The position numbers were made by a program, and so were the translations under genes. From Gemmatimonadota bacterium (GTDB lineage Bacteria > Gemmatimonadota > Gemmatimonadetes > Longimicrobiales > Gaopeijiaceae): a stretch of 9,797 bases of DNA. Each line of letters opens with the position of its first letter. Positions within the stretch are counted from its first letter, which is position 1. The DNA lies in NCBI GenBank assembly GCA_003695865.1, contig RFGQ01000428.1:1-9797 (forward strand), written 5' to 3'. Below are positions 1 through 5,630 of the stretch, in pieces. The notes under the pieces are model-generated. The model was not told the DNA's origin, made no database searches, and saw only the letters and a program-made list of their open reading frames with translations.

Positions 1-2
1 AC

Positions 3-77
3 AAGGAGCTGCGCTTCGCGATTCGCGAGGGCGGCCGCACGGTCGGCGCCGGCGTCGTCACCGAGATCATCGAGTAA
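3..77 (+). CDS. tuf: Elongation factor Tu, C-terminal end (partial)
   Basis: The window opens inside a frame that reads KELRFAIREGGRTVGAGVV and ends in IIE before a TAA stop. This matches the C-terminal end of EF-Tu (domain 3), where the RFAIREGGRTVGAGVV motif is nearly invariant. EF-Tu is the GTPase that delivers aminoacyl-tRNA to the ribosome in the cytoplasm. Only 24 residues are present; the GTPase domain lies upstream of the window. The stop codon overlaps the Shine-Dalgarno sequence of rpsJ, and only 10 bases separate the two genes, so tuf and the S10 cluster are probably co-transcribed. Placement of tuf directly before rpsJ is common in bacteria that join the str and S10 operons. Confidence 0.95.
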   Translation, partial: KELRFAIREGGRTVGAGVVTEIIE

Positions 78-87
78 GGAATTCGAG

Positions 88-396
88 ATGGCCGACAGGA
101 TTCGGATTCGTCTGAAGGCGTTCGATCACTGGGTCGTGGATCAGACCGCGGCCGACATCGTACGCACGGCGCAGAAGACCGGTGCGAGCGTGCGGGGGCC
201 GATTCCCCTGCCCACCCGCCGGCAGCGCTGGACGGTGCTGCGCTCGCCGCACATCGACAAGAAGAGCCGGGAGCAGTTCGAGCTCCGGACGCACAAGCGG
301 CTGATCGACATCGTCGACAGCCGTCCGCAGACGATCGACGCCCTGACCAAGCTGGATCTGCCGGCCGGCGTGGACGTCGAGATCAAGGTCGACTGA
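88..396 (+). CDS. rpsJ: 30S ribosomal protein S10 (NusE)
   Basis: The 102-residue product is the usual length for S10 (E. coli 103). It begins MADRIRIRLKAFDHWVVD and contains the diagnostic stretch RSPHIDKKSREQFE followed by LRTHKRLIDI. S10 sits in the head of the small subunit. In many bacteria it also acts as NusE, pairing with NusB in antitermination and contacting NusG to couple transcription and translation. The ATG start is supported by AAGGA at 76-80, seven bases upstream and overlapping the tuf stop. The next gene, rplC, follows after two bases. No feature departs from the family. Confidence 0.98.
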   Translation: MADRIRIRLKAFDHWVVDQTAADIVRTAQKTGASVRGPIPLPTRRQRWTVLRSPHIDKKSREQFELRTHKRLIDIVDSRPQTIDALTKLDLPAGVDVEIKVD

Positions 397-398
397 CG

Positions 399-1016
399 AT
401 GGCCGGATTGATCGGAAAGAAGATCGGGATGACCCGGGTGTTCGACGAGAACGGGGCGGCAGTGTCCGTCACGGTCGTCGAAGCCGGGCCCTGCCCGGTC
501 GTACAGGTGAAGACGCCCGAAACGGACGGGTACTCCGCGGTGCAGCTCGGCTTCGGCGCCAAGAAGGAGAAGCGCGCCACCAGGGCCGAGCTGGGGCACG
601 CGGCCAGGGTCGGCCTCGAGGCCGCGCCGCGCGTGCTGCGGGAGTTCCCGCTCGCCGAGGGCGAGGCGTTCGAGCCCGGGCAGGAGCTCACCGTGGAGCT
701 CTTCGAGCCCGGCGATGCCGTGAAGATCACGGGGACGTCGAAGGGACGCGGCTTCCAGGGCGTGGTGAAGCGTTACGGCTTCGCCGGCCGCCCCGGTGGG
801 CACGGGCACCCGATGTCCCGCAACCCCGGCTCCCTGGGGCCGGGCACGGACCCCTCGCGCGTCATCAAGGGGAAGAAGCTTCCCGGACGCATGGGCGGTC
901 ACCGGGTCACGACCCGGAACATCCAGGTGGTGAAGGTCGACCCCGAGCGGAACCTGCTCTTCCTGAAGGGGAGCGTTCCGGGGGCTCGCAACTCCTACGT
1001 CCTGATCCAGAAGTGA
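399..1016 (+). CDS. rplC: 50S ribosomal protein L3
   Basis: The 205-residue product starts MAGLIGKKIGMTRVFDENG, the standard L3 N terminus. Its central loop (around residues 112-170) carries GTSKGRGFQGVVKRYGF, then HPMSRNPGSLG and VIKGKKLPGRMGG. The C-terminal part has the typical ERNLLFLKGSVPGARNS. L3 is an early assembly protein of the large subunit; its long loop reaches toward the peptidyl transferase centre. The site that is methylated Gln150 in E. coli lies in GSIGQNQTP; here the matching residues are GSLGPGTDP, with no glutamine, so PrmB-type methylation is not expected. The start has AAGG at 385-388. The stop lies five bases before the chosen rplD ATG. Confidence 0.98.
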   Translation: MAGLIGKKIGMTRVFDENGAAVSVTVVEAGPCPVVQVKTPETDGYSAVQLGFGAKKEKRATRAELGHAARVGLEAAPRVLREFPLAEGEAFEPGQELTVELFEPGDAVKITGTSKGRGFQGVVKRYGFAGRPGGHGHPMSRNPGSLGPGTDPSRVIKGKKLPGRMGGHRVTTRNIQVVKVDPERNLLFLKGSVPGARNSYVLIQK

Positions 1017-1021
1017 CGACG

Positions 1022-2119
1022 ATGTACAAGGCGCGTTACTACAAGGCCGACGGCGCGGAGGGCGGGGAGCAGCAGCTTCCGGACTGGCTCTTCGACGGCG
1101 TCATCAACGAGGCCGCGCTGCATCAGGCGGTGAAGGTCTACCAGGCGAACCAGCGCCAGGGCACCGCCGCGGCGAAGTCGCGGGGCGAGGTGGCCGGCGG
1201 CCGTCACAAGCCGTGGCGGCAGAAGGGCACCGGCCGCGCCCGTCAGGGCACGATCCGGGCGCCCCACTGGGAGGGCGGCGGTGTGGCGTTCCCGCCCCAG
1301 CCGCACTCCTGGAGGCTGAAGCTGCCCAAGCAGGTGCGGGCGCTCGCCCACCGGTCGGCGTACAACGCGCGGGCCGAGGCCGAGCGCGTGGTGCTGGTCG
1401 ATGCCCTCGACTTCGAGGCGCCGAAGACCAGGCGCATGGTCGAGCTGCTCCAGCGGGTCGGCGTGGAGCGCAAGGCGCTCGTTCTGACCGACGGGGTCAA
1501 GCACAACGTGTACCTGTCGGCCCGCAACCTGCCGAACGTGATCGTGCGGCCGTTCGGCCAGGAGTCGGTCTACGACGTGCTGTGGGCCGCAACGGTGATC
1601 ATCGAGACGACGGCGCTCGAGAACGCGCTGCCGGCCCGCGCCCATGAGCGCGCCCAGGCGTCGCGGGGTCACGAGCCCGAAGTGCGTGCGCTCGAAGCGC
1701 AGGCGCTCGAAGAGGCCGAGGCGAAGCGCGCGGCGCTGAGCGAGGTGCGCAAGGCCCGGCGGATGGCGCAGGAGGCGCGCCGTGCGGGGGTGAGCGCTCC
1801 GGCCGGGAGCGCGGCGAAGAAGAGCGCGCCGGCGAAGCCGAAGGTCGAAGCGAAGGCGCCCAAGGCCGAGAAGGCGGTGCCGGCGGCCAAGGCGGAGAAG
1901 GCGGCCCCGGCCCCCGAGGTCGACGCGCTCGATCCGGCCACGGTGGCGCTGCCCAAGGTCGGCGATTTGGCCGACTTCCTGGCCCGGTTCGACGATCCGG
2001 CAGACATCGAGACGCTGCGCGCGCGCGACAGCCGCAAGACCGCGCAGTCGCATTACGACGCCCGCCTGCTCGAGCTGACGGGACGGGGCACGTCGGACGA
2101 GGAGGATGGCGATGCGTGA
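1022..2119 (+). CDS. rplD: 50S ribosomal protein L4 with a long C-terminal extension
   Basis: From ATG 1022 the product is 365 residues, against about 201-210 for typical L4. Residues 1 to about 202 are a complete L4: the tunnel loop carries KPWRQKGTGRARQGTIRAP and later EGGGVAFPPQPHSW, then the C-terminal fold ends near VIIETTALENAL. L4 lines the exit tunnel and is an assembly initiator; in E. coli it also represses the S10 operon. Residues 203-365 are extra: a charged Ala/Glu/Arg segment (about 203-255), an Ala/Lys/Pro/Glu linker (about 256-298), a predicted two-helix module (about 299-352) and an acidic tail ending DEEDGDA. Third-position GC bias runs through the extension and the frame is open throughout, so it is coding, not a missed stop in noise. 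A GTG at 1013 in frame would add three residues, but has no good ribosome binding site. The last eight bases overlap rplW. Confidence 0.95.
   Translation: MYKARYYKADGAEGGEQQLPDWLFDGVINEAALHQAVKVYQANQRQGTAAAKSRGEVAGGRHKPWRQKGTGRARQGTIRAPHWEGGGVAFPPQPHSWRLKLPKQVRALAHRSAYNARAEAERVVLVDALDFEAPKTRRMVELLQRVGVERKALVLTDGVKHNVYLSARNLPNVIVRPFGQESVYDVLWAATVIIETTALENALPARAHERAQASRGHEPEVRALEAQALEEAEAKRAALSEVRKARRMAQEARRAGVSAPAGSAAKKSAPAKPKVEAKAPKAEKAVPAAKAEKAAPAPEVDALDPATVALPKVGDLADFLARFDDPADIETLRARDSRKTAQSHYDARLLELTGRGTSDEEDGDA
2101..2105 (+). promoter_or_regulatory. Ribosome binding site of rplW inside rplD
   Basis: GGAGG lies in the last codons of rplD, which encode the acidic tail residues DEEDG. It is six bases before ATG 2112 but directly touches ATG 2106. 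This decides the L23 start in favour of 2112, where the product begins MRDVYDVI as is usual for L23. Confidence 0.75.
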
Positions 2120-2420
2120 CGTCTACGACGTGATCTACGCGCCGGTGATCACGGAGAAGAGCACGGAAGCGCTCGAGAGCAACGTGTACACGTTCCTCGT
2201 CAACGAGAGCGCCAACAAGGTCGATATCGCTCGCGCGATCGAGCAGCTGTGGGACGTCACGGTCGAGGACGTCCGCACCATGCGCTATGCCGGAAAGGCG
2301 AAGCGCGCGTTCCTGGGCCGGGTCAACCGGAACTGGAGCCTGGGGCGGCGACCCTCGTTCAAGAAGGCCGTGGTGCAGCTCGCCGAGGGCGATCACATCG
2401 AGTTCTACGAGGTCGGGTAA
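2112..2420 (+). CDS. rplW: 50S ribosomal protein L23
   Basis: The product, 102 residues, begins MRDVYDVIYAPVITEKS, the classic L23 start, and contains NKVDIARAIEQLW and VEDVRTMRYAGKAKR. L23 sits at the mouth of the exit tunnel, where signal recognition particle and trigger factor dock. Two ATG codons compete. ATG 2106 directly abuts the GGAGG at 2101-2105. ATG 2112 lies six bases from it, an ideal distance, and gives the family-typical MRD start, so 2112 is chosen. The gene starts inside rplD (overlap 2112-2119), so translation of L23 is probably coupled to L4. The length is normal (E. coli 100). The product ends EFYEVG six bases before rplB. Confidence 0.96.
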   Translation: MRDVYDVIYAPVITEKSTEALESNVYTFLVNESANKVDIARAIEQLWDVTVEDVRTMRYAGKAKRAFLGRVNRNWSLGRRPSFKKAVVQLAEGDHIEFYEVG

Positions 2421-2426
2421 AGACCG

Positions 2427-3269
2427 ATGGCGATCAAGAAGTTCAAGCCGGTAACACCGGGCAGCCGATTCCGCTCGATCGTCGACAACGCGGACGTCCT
2501 CACCAAGAAGGAGCCCGAGGCGTCGCTGGTCGAGCCGCTCCGGAAGAGCGGGGGACGGAACCATCACGGGCGCATCACGAGCCGGCGCCGCGGAGGCGGA
2601 CACAAGCGTCGCTACCGCCGCATCGACTTCAAGCGCGACAAGTTCGGCGTGCCCGGAACGGTCGCGGCGATCGAGTACGACCCGAACCGGTCGGCGAACA
2701 TCGCGCTGATCCACTACGCGGACGGAGACAAGCGCTACATCCTCCATCCGCGCGGGCTGCAGGTGGGCGACACGGTGATGTCGGGCCCCGATGCCGAGAT
2801 CCGGCTGGGGAACGCGCTGCCGCTGTCGGCCATCCCGCTCGGTACGGTCGTGCACAACATCGAGCTCAAGCCGAAGAAGGGCGGACAGATGGCCCGTTCG
2901 GCAGGAGCCGGGGTGCAGATCGTGGCCAAGGAGGGCGACTACGTCGCACTCCGGCTGCCCAGCACCGAGATGCGCCAGGTCCACAAGGACTGCATGGCGA
3001 CGATCGGTCAGGTGGGGAACATCGAGCACAACCTGCAGAACATCGGTAAGGCCGGCGCGAACCGGTGGCGCGGAAAGCGCCCCAAGGTGCGCGGCGTGGC
3101 CATGAACCCGGTCGACCATCCGCTCGGCGGTGGTGAGGGCCGGGCGTCGGGCGGCCGGCCCGCGGTGTCCCCCTGGGGCAAGCGGGAGGGCAAGAAGACC
3201 CGCAAGAAGAAGAAGCAGTCGAACAAGTACATCATCCGTGGGCGGAAGCGCGGGAAGGCGACCCAGTAA
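2427..3269 (+). CDS. rplB: 50S ribosomal protein L2
   Basis: At 280 residues this is a full-length L2 (E. coli 273). It starts MAIKKFKPVTPGSRFRS. The OB-fold half contains GGGHKRRYRRIDFKRDK (57-73); the SH3-like half has GTVVHNIELKPKKGGQMARSAG (its key part near residues 139-160). The C-terminal region holds VRGVAMNPVDHPLGGGEGR and a strongly basic tail, KKTRKKKKQSNKYIIRG. L2 binds 23S rRNA near the peptidyl transferase centre and is needed for subunit association. D230 and H231 match E. coli D228 and H229. The second histidine of the usual DHPHGGGEG loop is Leu233 here. The ribosome binding site is weak (TAAAG around 2418-2422). Confidence 0.98.
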   Translation: MAIKKFKPVTPGSRFRSIVDNADVLTKKEPEASLVEPLRKSGGRNHHGRITSRRRGGGHKRRYRRIDFKRDKFGVPGTVAAIEYDPNRSANIALIHYADGDKRYILHPRGLQVGDTVMSGPDAEIRLGNALPLSAIPLGTVVHNIELKPKKGGQMARSAGAGVQIVAKEGDYVALRLPSTEMRQVHKDCMATIGQVGNIEHNLQNIGKAGANRWRGKRPKVRGVAMNPVDHPLGGGEGRASGGRPAVSPWGKREGKKTRKKKKQSNKYIIRGRKRGKATQ

Positions 3270-3313
3270 GGGTGCCGACCCCCGTCGAACGAACGATCCG
3301 AGGTCTGTGAGCG

Positions 3314-3601
3314 ATGCCGCGTAGCGTCAAGAAGGGGCCCTACATCGACCCCAAGCTGTTGAAGAAGGTCGAGGCGATGAACGCCCGTGGGGAGAAGAAG
3401 GTCATCAAGACCTGGGCCCGCGCGTCGACGATTTCGCCCGAGTTCGTGGGGCATACGATCGCCGTGCACAACGGCAACAAGTTCGTGCCCGTCTACGTGA
3501 CGGAGAACATGGTCGGCCACAAGCTCGGCGAGTTCGCGCCCACGCGGCTGTTCCGCGGGCACGGTGGCAAGCTCGCCGACAAGCGGTCGCGCGCCCGGTG
3601 A
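3314..3601 (+). CDS. rpsS: 30S ribosomal protein S19
   Basis: The 95-residue product begins MPRSVKKGPYIDPKLLKKV and includes KTWARASTISPEFVGHTIAVHNG and GHKLGEFAPTRLFRGHG in separate stretches, all diagnostic for S19 (E. coli 92). S19 forms a pair with S13 in the small subunit head and contacts the A-site region. The 44-base gap after rplB is one of the longer ones in the S10 part. CGAGG at 3299-3303 is a plausible ribosome binding site about ten bases before the ATG. The stop overlaps a GTG that could in principle start rplV, but that start is not favoured. Confidence 0.98.
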   Translation: MPRSVKKGPYIDPKLLKKVEAMNARGEKKVIKTWARASTISPEFVGHTIAVHNGNKFVPVYVTENMVGHKLGEFAPTRLFRGHGGKLADKRSRAR

Positions 3602-3618
3602 GCAGGGAGACGGTGACG

Positions 3619-3969
3619 ATGCAAGCCAAGGCAATTGCGCGGCACGTCCGCATGAGCCCCCGCAAGGTGCGTCTGGTCGTCGACCAGATCCGCGGGCTCA
3701 GCGTGAACGAGGCCTACGCGATCCTGCAGTTCTCGAAGAAGGCGGCCGCCGAGCCGGTTTCGAAGACGCTGCGCTCGGCGGTGGCGAACGCCCAGGACCG
3801 TGCGCAGCACGAGGGTGAGACGCTCGACGTCGACGACCTGGTCGTGCGCGAGGCCTACGTGGACGAGGGTCCCACGCTGCGCCGCTGGCGGGCCGCAGCG
3901 ATGGGCCGCGCCGCGCCGCGCCGGAAGCGCTCGAGCCACATCACCGTCGTGGTGGACACCAAGGAATAG
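3619..3969 (+). CDS. rplV: 50S ribosomal protein L22
   Basis: From ATG 3619 the product is 116 residues (E. coli 110) and begins MQAKAIARHVRMSPRKVRLV, typical for L22. It has an AVANAQ helix, the EAYVDEGPTLRRWR strand and the terminal KRSSHITVVV. L22 spans the subunit from surface to exit tunnel; its beta-hairpin forms part of the tunnel constriction. Upstream in-frame GTG codons at 3598 (overlapping the rpsS stop) and 3613 would extend it, but AGGGAG at 3604-3609 is best placed for ATG 3619. The hairpin tip reads RWRAAAMGRA where most families have RxRPRAxGRA-like sequence, so the usual Pro-Arg pair is Ala92-Ala93. The gap to rpsC is two bases. Confidence 0.96.
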   Translation: MQAKAIARHVRMSPRKVRLVVDQIRGLSVNEAYAILQFSKKAAAEPVSKTLRSAVANAQDRAQHEGETLDVDDLVVREAYVDEGPTLRRWRAAAMGRAAPRRKRSSHITVVVDTKE

Positions 3970-3971
3970 GC

Positions 3972-4631
3972 ATGGGACAGAAGACGCATCCCCACGGGTT
4001 CCGACTCGGAGTCGTCAAGGACTGGAAGTCGCGCTGGTACGCCGAGCGTGACTTCCCCCGGCTCCTCAAAGAGGACGAGACCATCCGGCGCTACCTGCAC
4101 CGGCGGCTCTCGCACGCCGCGATCTCGAAGGTCGAGATCGAGCGCAAGCCGTCCAAGATCGTCGTGACGATCCACACGGCGCGTCCCGGCGTGGTGATCG
4201 GCAAGCGCGGAGCCGAGGTCGACAAGCTGCGCGACGAGCTCGCGGTGCTCACGAACGCCGAGATCTCGGTCAACGTCGAGGAGATTCGCCGGCCCGAGAT
4301 CGAGGCGCAGCTCGTGGCCGACAACGTCGCGCATCAGCTGCGTCAGCGGATCTCGTTCCGCCGGGCCATGAAGCGCGCGGTGCAGGCCGCCATGCGCTCG
4401 GGCGCGGAGGGGATCAAGATCCAGTGCTCCGGCCGCCTCGGCGGCGCGGAGATCGCCCGCACCGAGGGCTACCAGGAGGGCCGCGTGCCGCTCCACACCC
4501 TGCGGGCCGACATCGACTATGCGGAGGCTCCCGCGCACACGACCTACGGAACGGTGGGCGTGAAGTGCTGGATCTTCCGGGGTGAGGTCATCGAAGATCG
4601 CCGCGGTCGCACGTACTCGGCCGGTGGTTGA
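3972..4631 (+). CDS. rpsC: 30S ribosomal protein S3
   Basis: The 219-residue product (E. coli 233, many bacteria 210-230) begins MGQKTHPHGFRLGVVKDWKS. Its KH domain carries the GxxG loop in GVVIGKRG (73-80). The C-terminal domain has FRRAMKRAVQAAMRSGAEG and SGRLGGAEIAR (153-163). S3 lies at the mRNA entry channel, and the basic residues of the FRRAMKRA helix correspond to those tied to ribosomal helicase activity in E. coli. AAGGA at 3961-3965 is six bases before the ATG. It sits two bases after rplV and 13 bases before rplP. The C-terminal tail is short, ending RTYSAGG. Confidence 0.98.
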   Translation: MGQKTHPHGFRLGVVKDWKSRWYAERDFPRLLKEDETIRRYLHRRLSHAAISKVEIERKPSKIVVTIHTARPGVVIGKRGAEVDKLRDELAVLTNAEISVNVEEIRRPEIEAQLVADNVAHQLRQRISFRRAMKRAVQAAMRSGAEGIKIQCSGRLGGAEIARTEGYQEGRVPLHTLRADIDYAEAPAHTTYGTVGVKCWIFRGEVIEDRRGRTYSAGG

Positions 4632-4644
4632 GGAGAGCTAAGCC

Positions 4645-5064
4645 ATGCTGTCGCCGAAGCGGGTAAAGCACAGGAAGGTCCACAAGGGCCGCATGACGGG
4701 ATTCGCCTATCGCGGCAACAAGGTCTCCTTCGGGGAGTTCGGGCTGCAGGCGACCGAGTGCGGATGGATCACGAACCGCCAGATCGAGGCGGCTCGTGTG
4801 GCCATGACCCGCCACATCAAGCGTGGCGGGAAGGTCTGGATCCGCATTTTCCCCGACAAGCCGATCACGCGGAAGCCCGCGGAGACGCGCATGGGGAAGG
4901 GGAAGGGGAACCCCGAGATGTGGGTGGCCCCGGTGAAGCCCGGCCGCATGATGTTCGAACTCGAGGGCGTGCCCGAGAAGGTGGCCCAGCGGGCCATGGA
5001 GCTGGCCGCGGCCAAGCTGCCGGTGGCGACGCGCTTCGTGGTGCGCGATCGGCAGCTCGGGTAA
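4645..5064 (+). CDS. rplP: 50S ribosomal protein L16
   Basis: The product, 139 residues (E. coli 136), starts MLSPKRVKHRKVHKGRMTG and contains GEFGLQATECGWITNRQIE, KVWIRIFPDKPIT and RMGKGKGNPEMWVAPVKPG. L16 is a late-assembling protein that organises the A-site tRNA binding region of the large subunit. Arg82, in TRMGKGKG, matches the E. coli arginine (R81) that is hydroxylated by YcfD/RoxA; whether that enzyme is present cannot be seen here. GGAG at 4632-4635 gives a good ribosome binding site nine bases before the ATG. All recognised motifs are intact. Confidence 0.98.
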   Translation: MLSPKRVKHRKVHKGRMTGFAYRGNKVSFGEFGLQATECGWITNRQIEAARVAMTRHIKRGGKVWIRIFPDKPITRKPAETRMGKGKGNPEMWVAPVKPGRMMFELEGVPEKVAQRAMELAAAKLPVATRFVVRDRQLG

Positions 5065-5076
5065 GGAGAAACAGCG

Positions 5077-5277
5077 ATGAAGGCCGAAGAAGTACGAGAG
5101 CTGGACAACACCGAGCTCACCGCGCGGCTCGCGGAGCTGAAGGAGGAGCAGTTTCGCCTCCGCTTCCGCGCCTCGACGATGGAGCTCGAGAACCCGAAGA
5201 GGCTGTCGGCGATCCGCAAGGACATCGCCCGCATCAAGACGATCCTGCGCGAGCGCGAGCTCGCCGGGAACGCCTGA
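5077..5277 (+). CDS. rpmC: 50S ribosomal protein L29
   Basis: This small gene encodes 66 residues (E. coli 63) as two long helices: MKAEEVRELDNTELTARLAE, then a segment containing EEQFRLRFRAST and ENPKRLSAIRKDIARIKTIL. The pattern LKEEQFxLRFxxxxxxLENPxRxxxIRxxIARxxT is the L29 signature. L29 sits next to L23 near the exit tunnel opening. The TAAGGAG overlapping the rplP stop (about 5062-5068) is a strong ribosome binding site eight bases before the ATG. The gene keeps its standard place between rplP and rpsQ. Confidence 0.98.
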   Translation: MKAEEVRELDNTELTARLAELKEEQFRLRFRASTMELENPKRLSAIRKDIARIKTILRERELAGNA

Positions 5278-5287
5278 GTAAGGAACG

Positions 5288-5587
5288 GTGGCGAAGACCA
5301 TGGCTGAACAGGTGGAGACCCCCGAAACCGGGACCGAGCGGGGCCGGCGCAAGACGCGCATCGGCGTCGTGACGAGCGACAAGCAGGACCGCACGGTCAC
5401 CGTGATGGTGGAGCGGACGTTCTCGCACCCGCTGTACGGGAAGTCCGTCACGCGCACGAAGAAGTACCACGCCCACGACGAGAACAACGAGTACCAGGTG
5501 GGCGACGTGGTGCGCATCATGGAGACCCGCCCGCTGTCGAAGACGAAGCGGTGGCGGGTGGTGGAGCTCATCGAGCGTCCGGCCTGA
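5288..5587 (+). CDS. rpsQ: 30S ribosomal protein S17
   Basis: The product contains the S17 core: RKTRIGVVTSDKQDRTVTV, then ERTFSHPLYGK, KKYHAHDE, and the terminal RPLSKTKRWRVVELIER. S17 is an OB-fold primary 16S rRNA binder and an early assembly protein. The start is uncertain. GTG 5288 gives 99 residues and has AGGA at 5281-5284, only three bases away. ATG 5300 gives 95 residues but is about 15 bases from that AGGA. Both give an N terminus longer than the 84 residues of E. coli, with an acidic, Thr/Glu-rich leader before the OB fold. GTG 5288 is listed because it is closer to the only visible ribosome binding site. Confidence 0.93.
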   Translation: MAKTMAEQVETPETGTERGRRKTRIGVVTSDKQDRTVTVMVERTFSHPLYGKSVTRTKKYHAHDENNEYQVGDVVRIMETRPLSKTKRWRVVELIERPA

Positions 5588-5630
5588 GCCGGAGCGCCGC
5601 TCGCTCGACAGGGACGTATCGGAGACCGAG

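Noticed and set aside
1789..1915. Ala/Lys/Pro/Glu repeats in the L4 extension as a possible tandem DNA repeat or frameshift product
   Set aside because: The repeats (KAEKA, AKAEKAAPA) are irregular at the DNA level, third-position GC bias stays in the rplD frame, and an ordered segment resumes in the same frame afterwards. This is a protein linker, not a repeat expansion or frameshift.
995..2053. Long minus-strand open frame (352 codons) opposite rplD
   Set aside because: It mirrors the codon pattern of rplD in GC-rich DNA, is composed mostly of Arg, Leu, Ala and Gly, and resembles no protein I know. Shadow frame.
1599..3119. Very long minus-strand open frame (506 codons) spanning rplD, rplW and rplB
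   Set aside because: Its length comes from rarity of A/T-rich stops. It crosses three clear + strand genes, has a low-complexity Arg/Pro/Ser-rich second half, and no ribosome binding logic. Shadow frame.
4588..5571. Minus-strand open frame (327 codons) opposite rplP, rpmC and rpsQ
   Set aside because: It covers three certain ribosomal protein genes and shows no recognisable motif. Shadow frame.
5612..5630. Possible small hairpin TCGG/CCGA near the rplN ribosome binding site
   Set aside because: Only four base pairs with a three-base loop; too weak to claim control of rplN.
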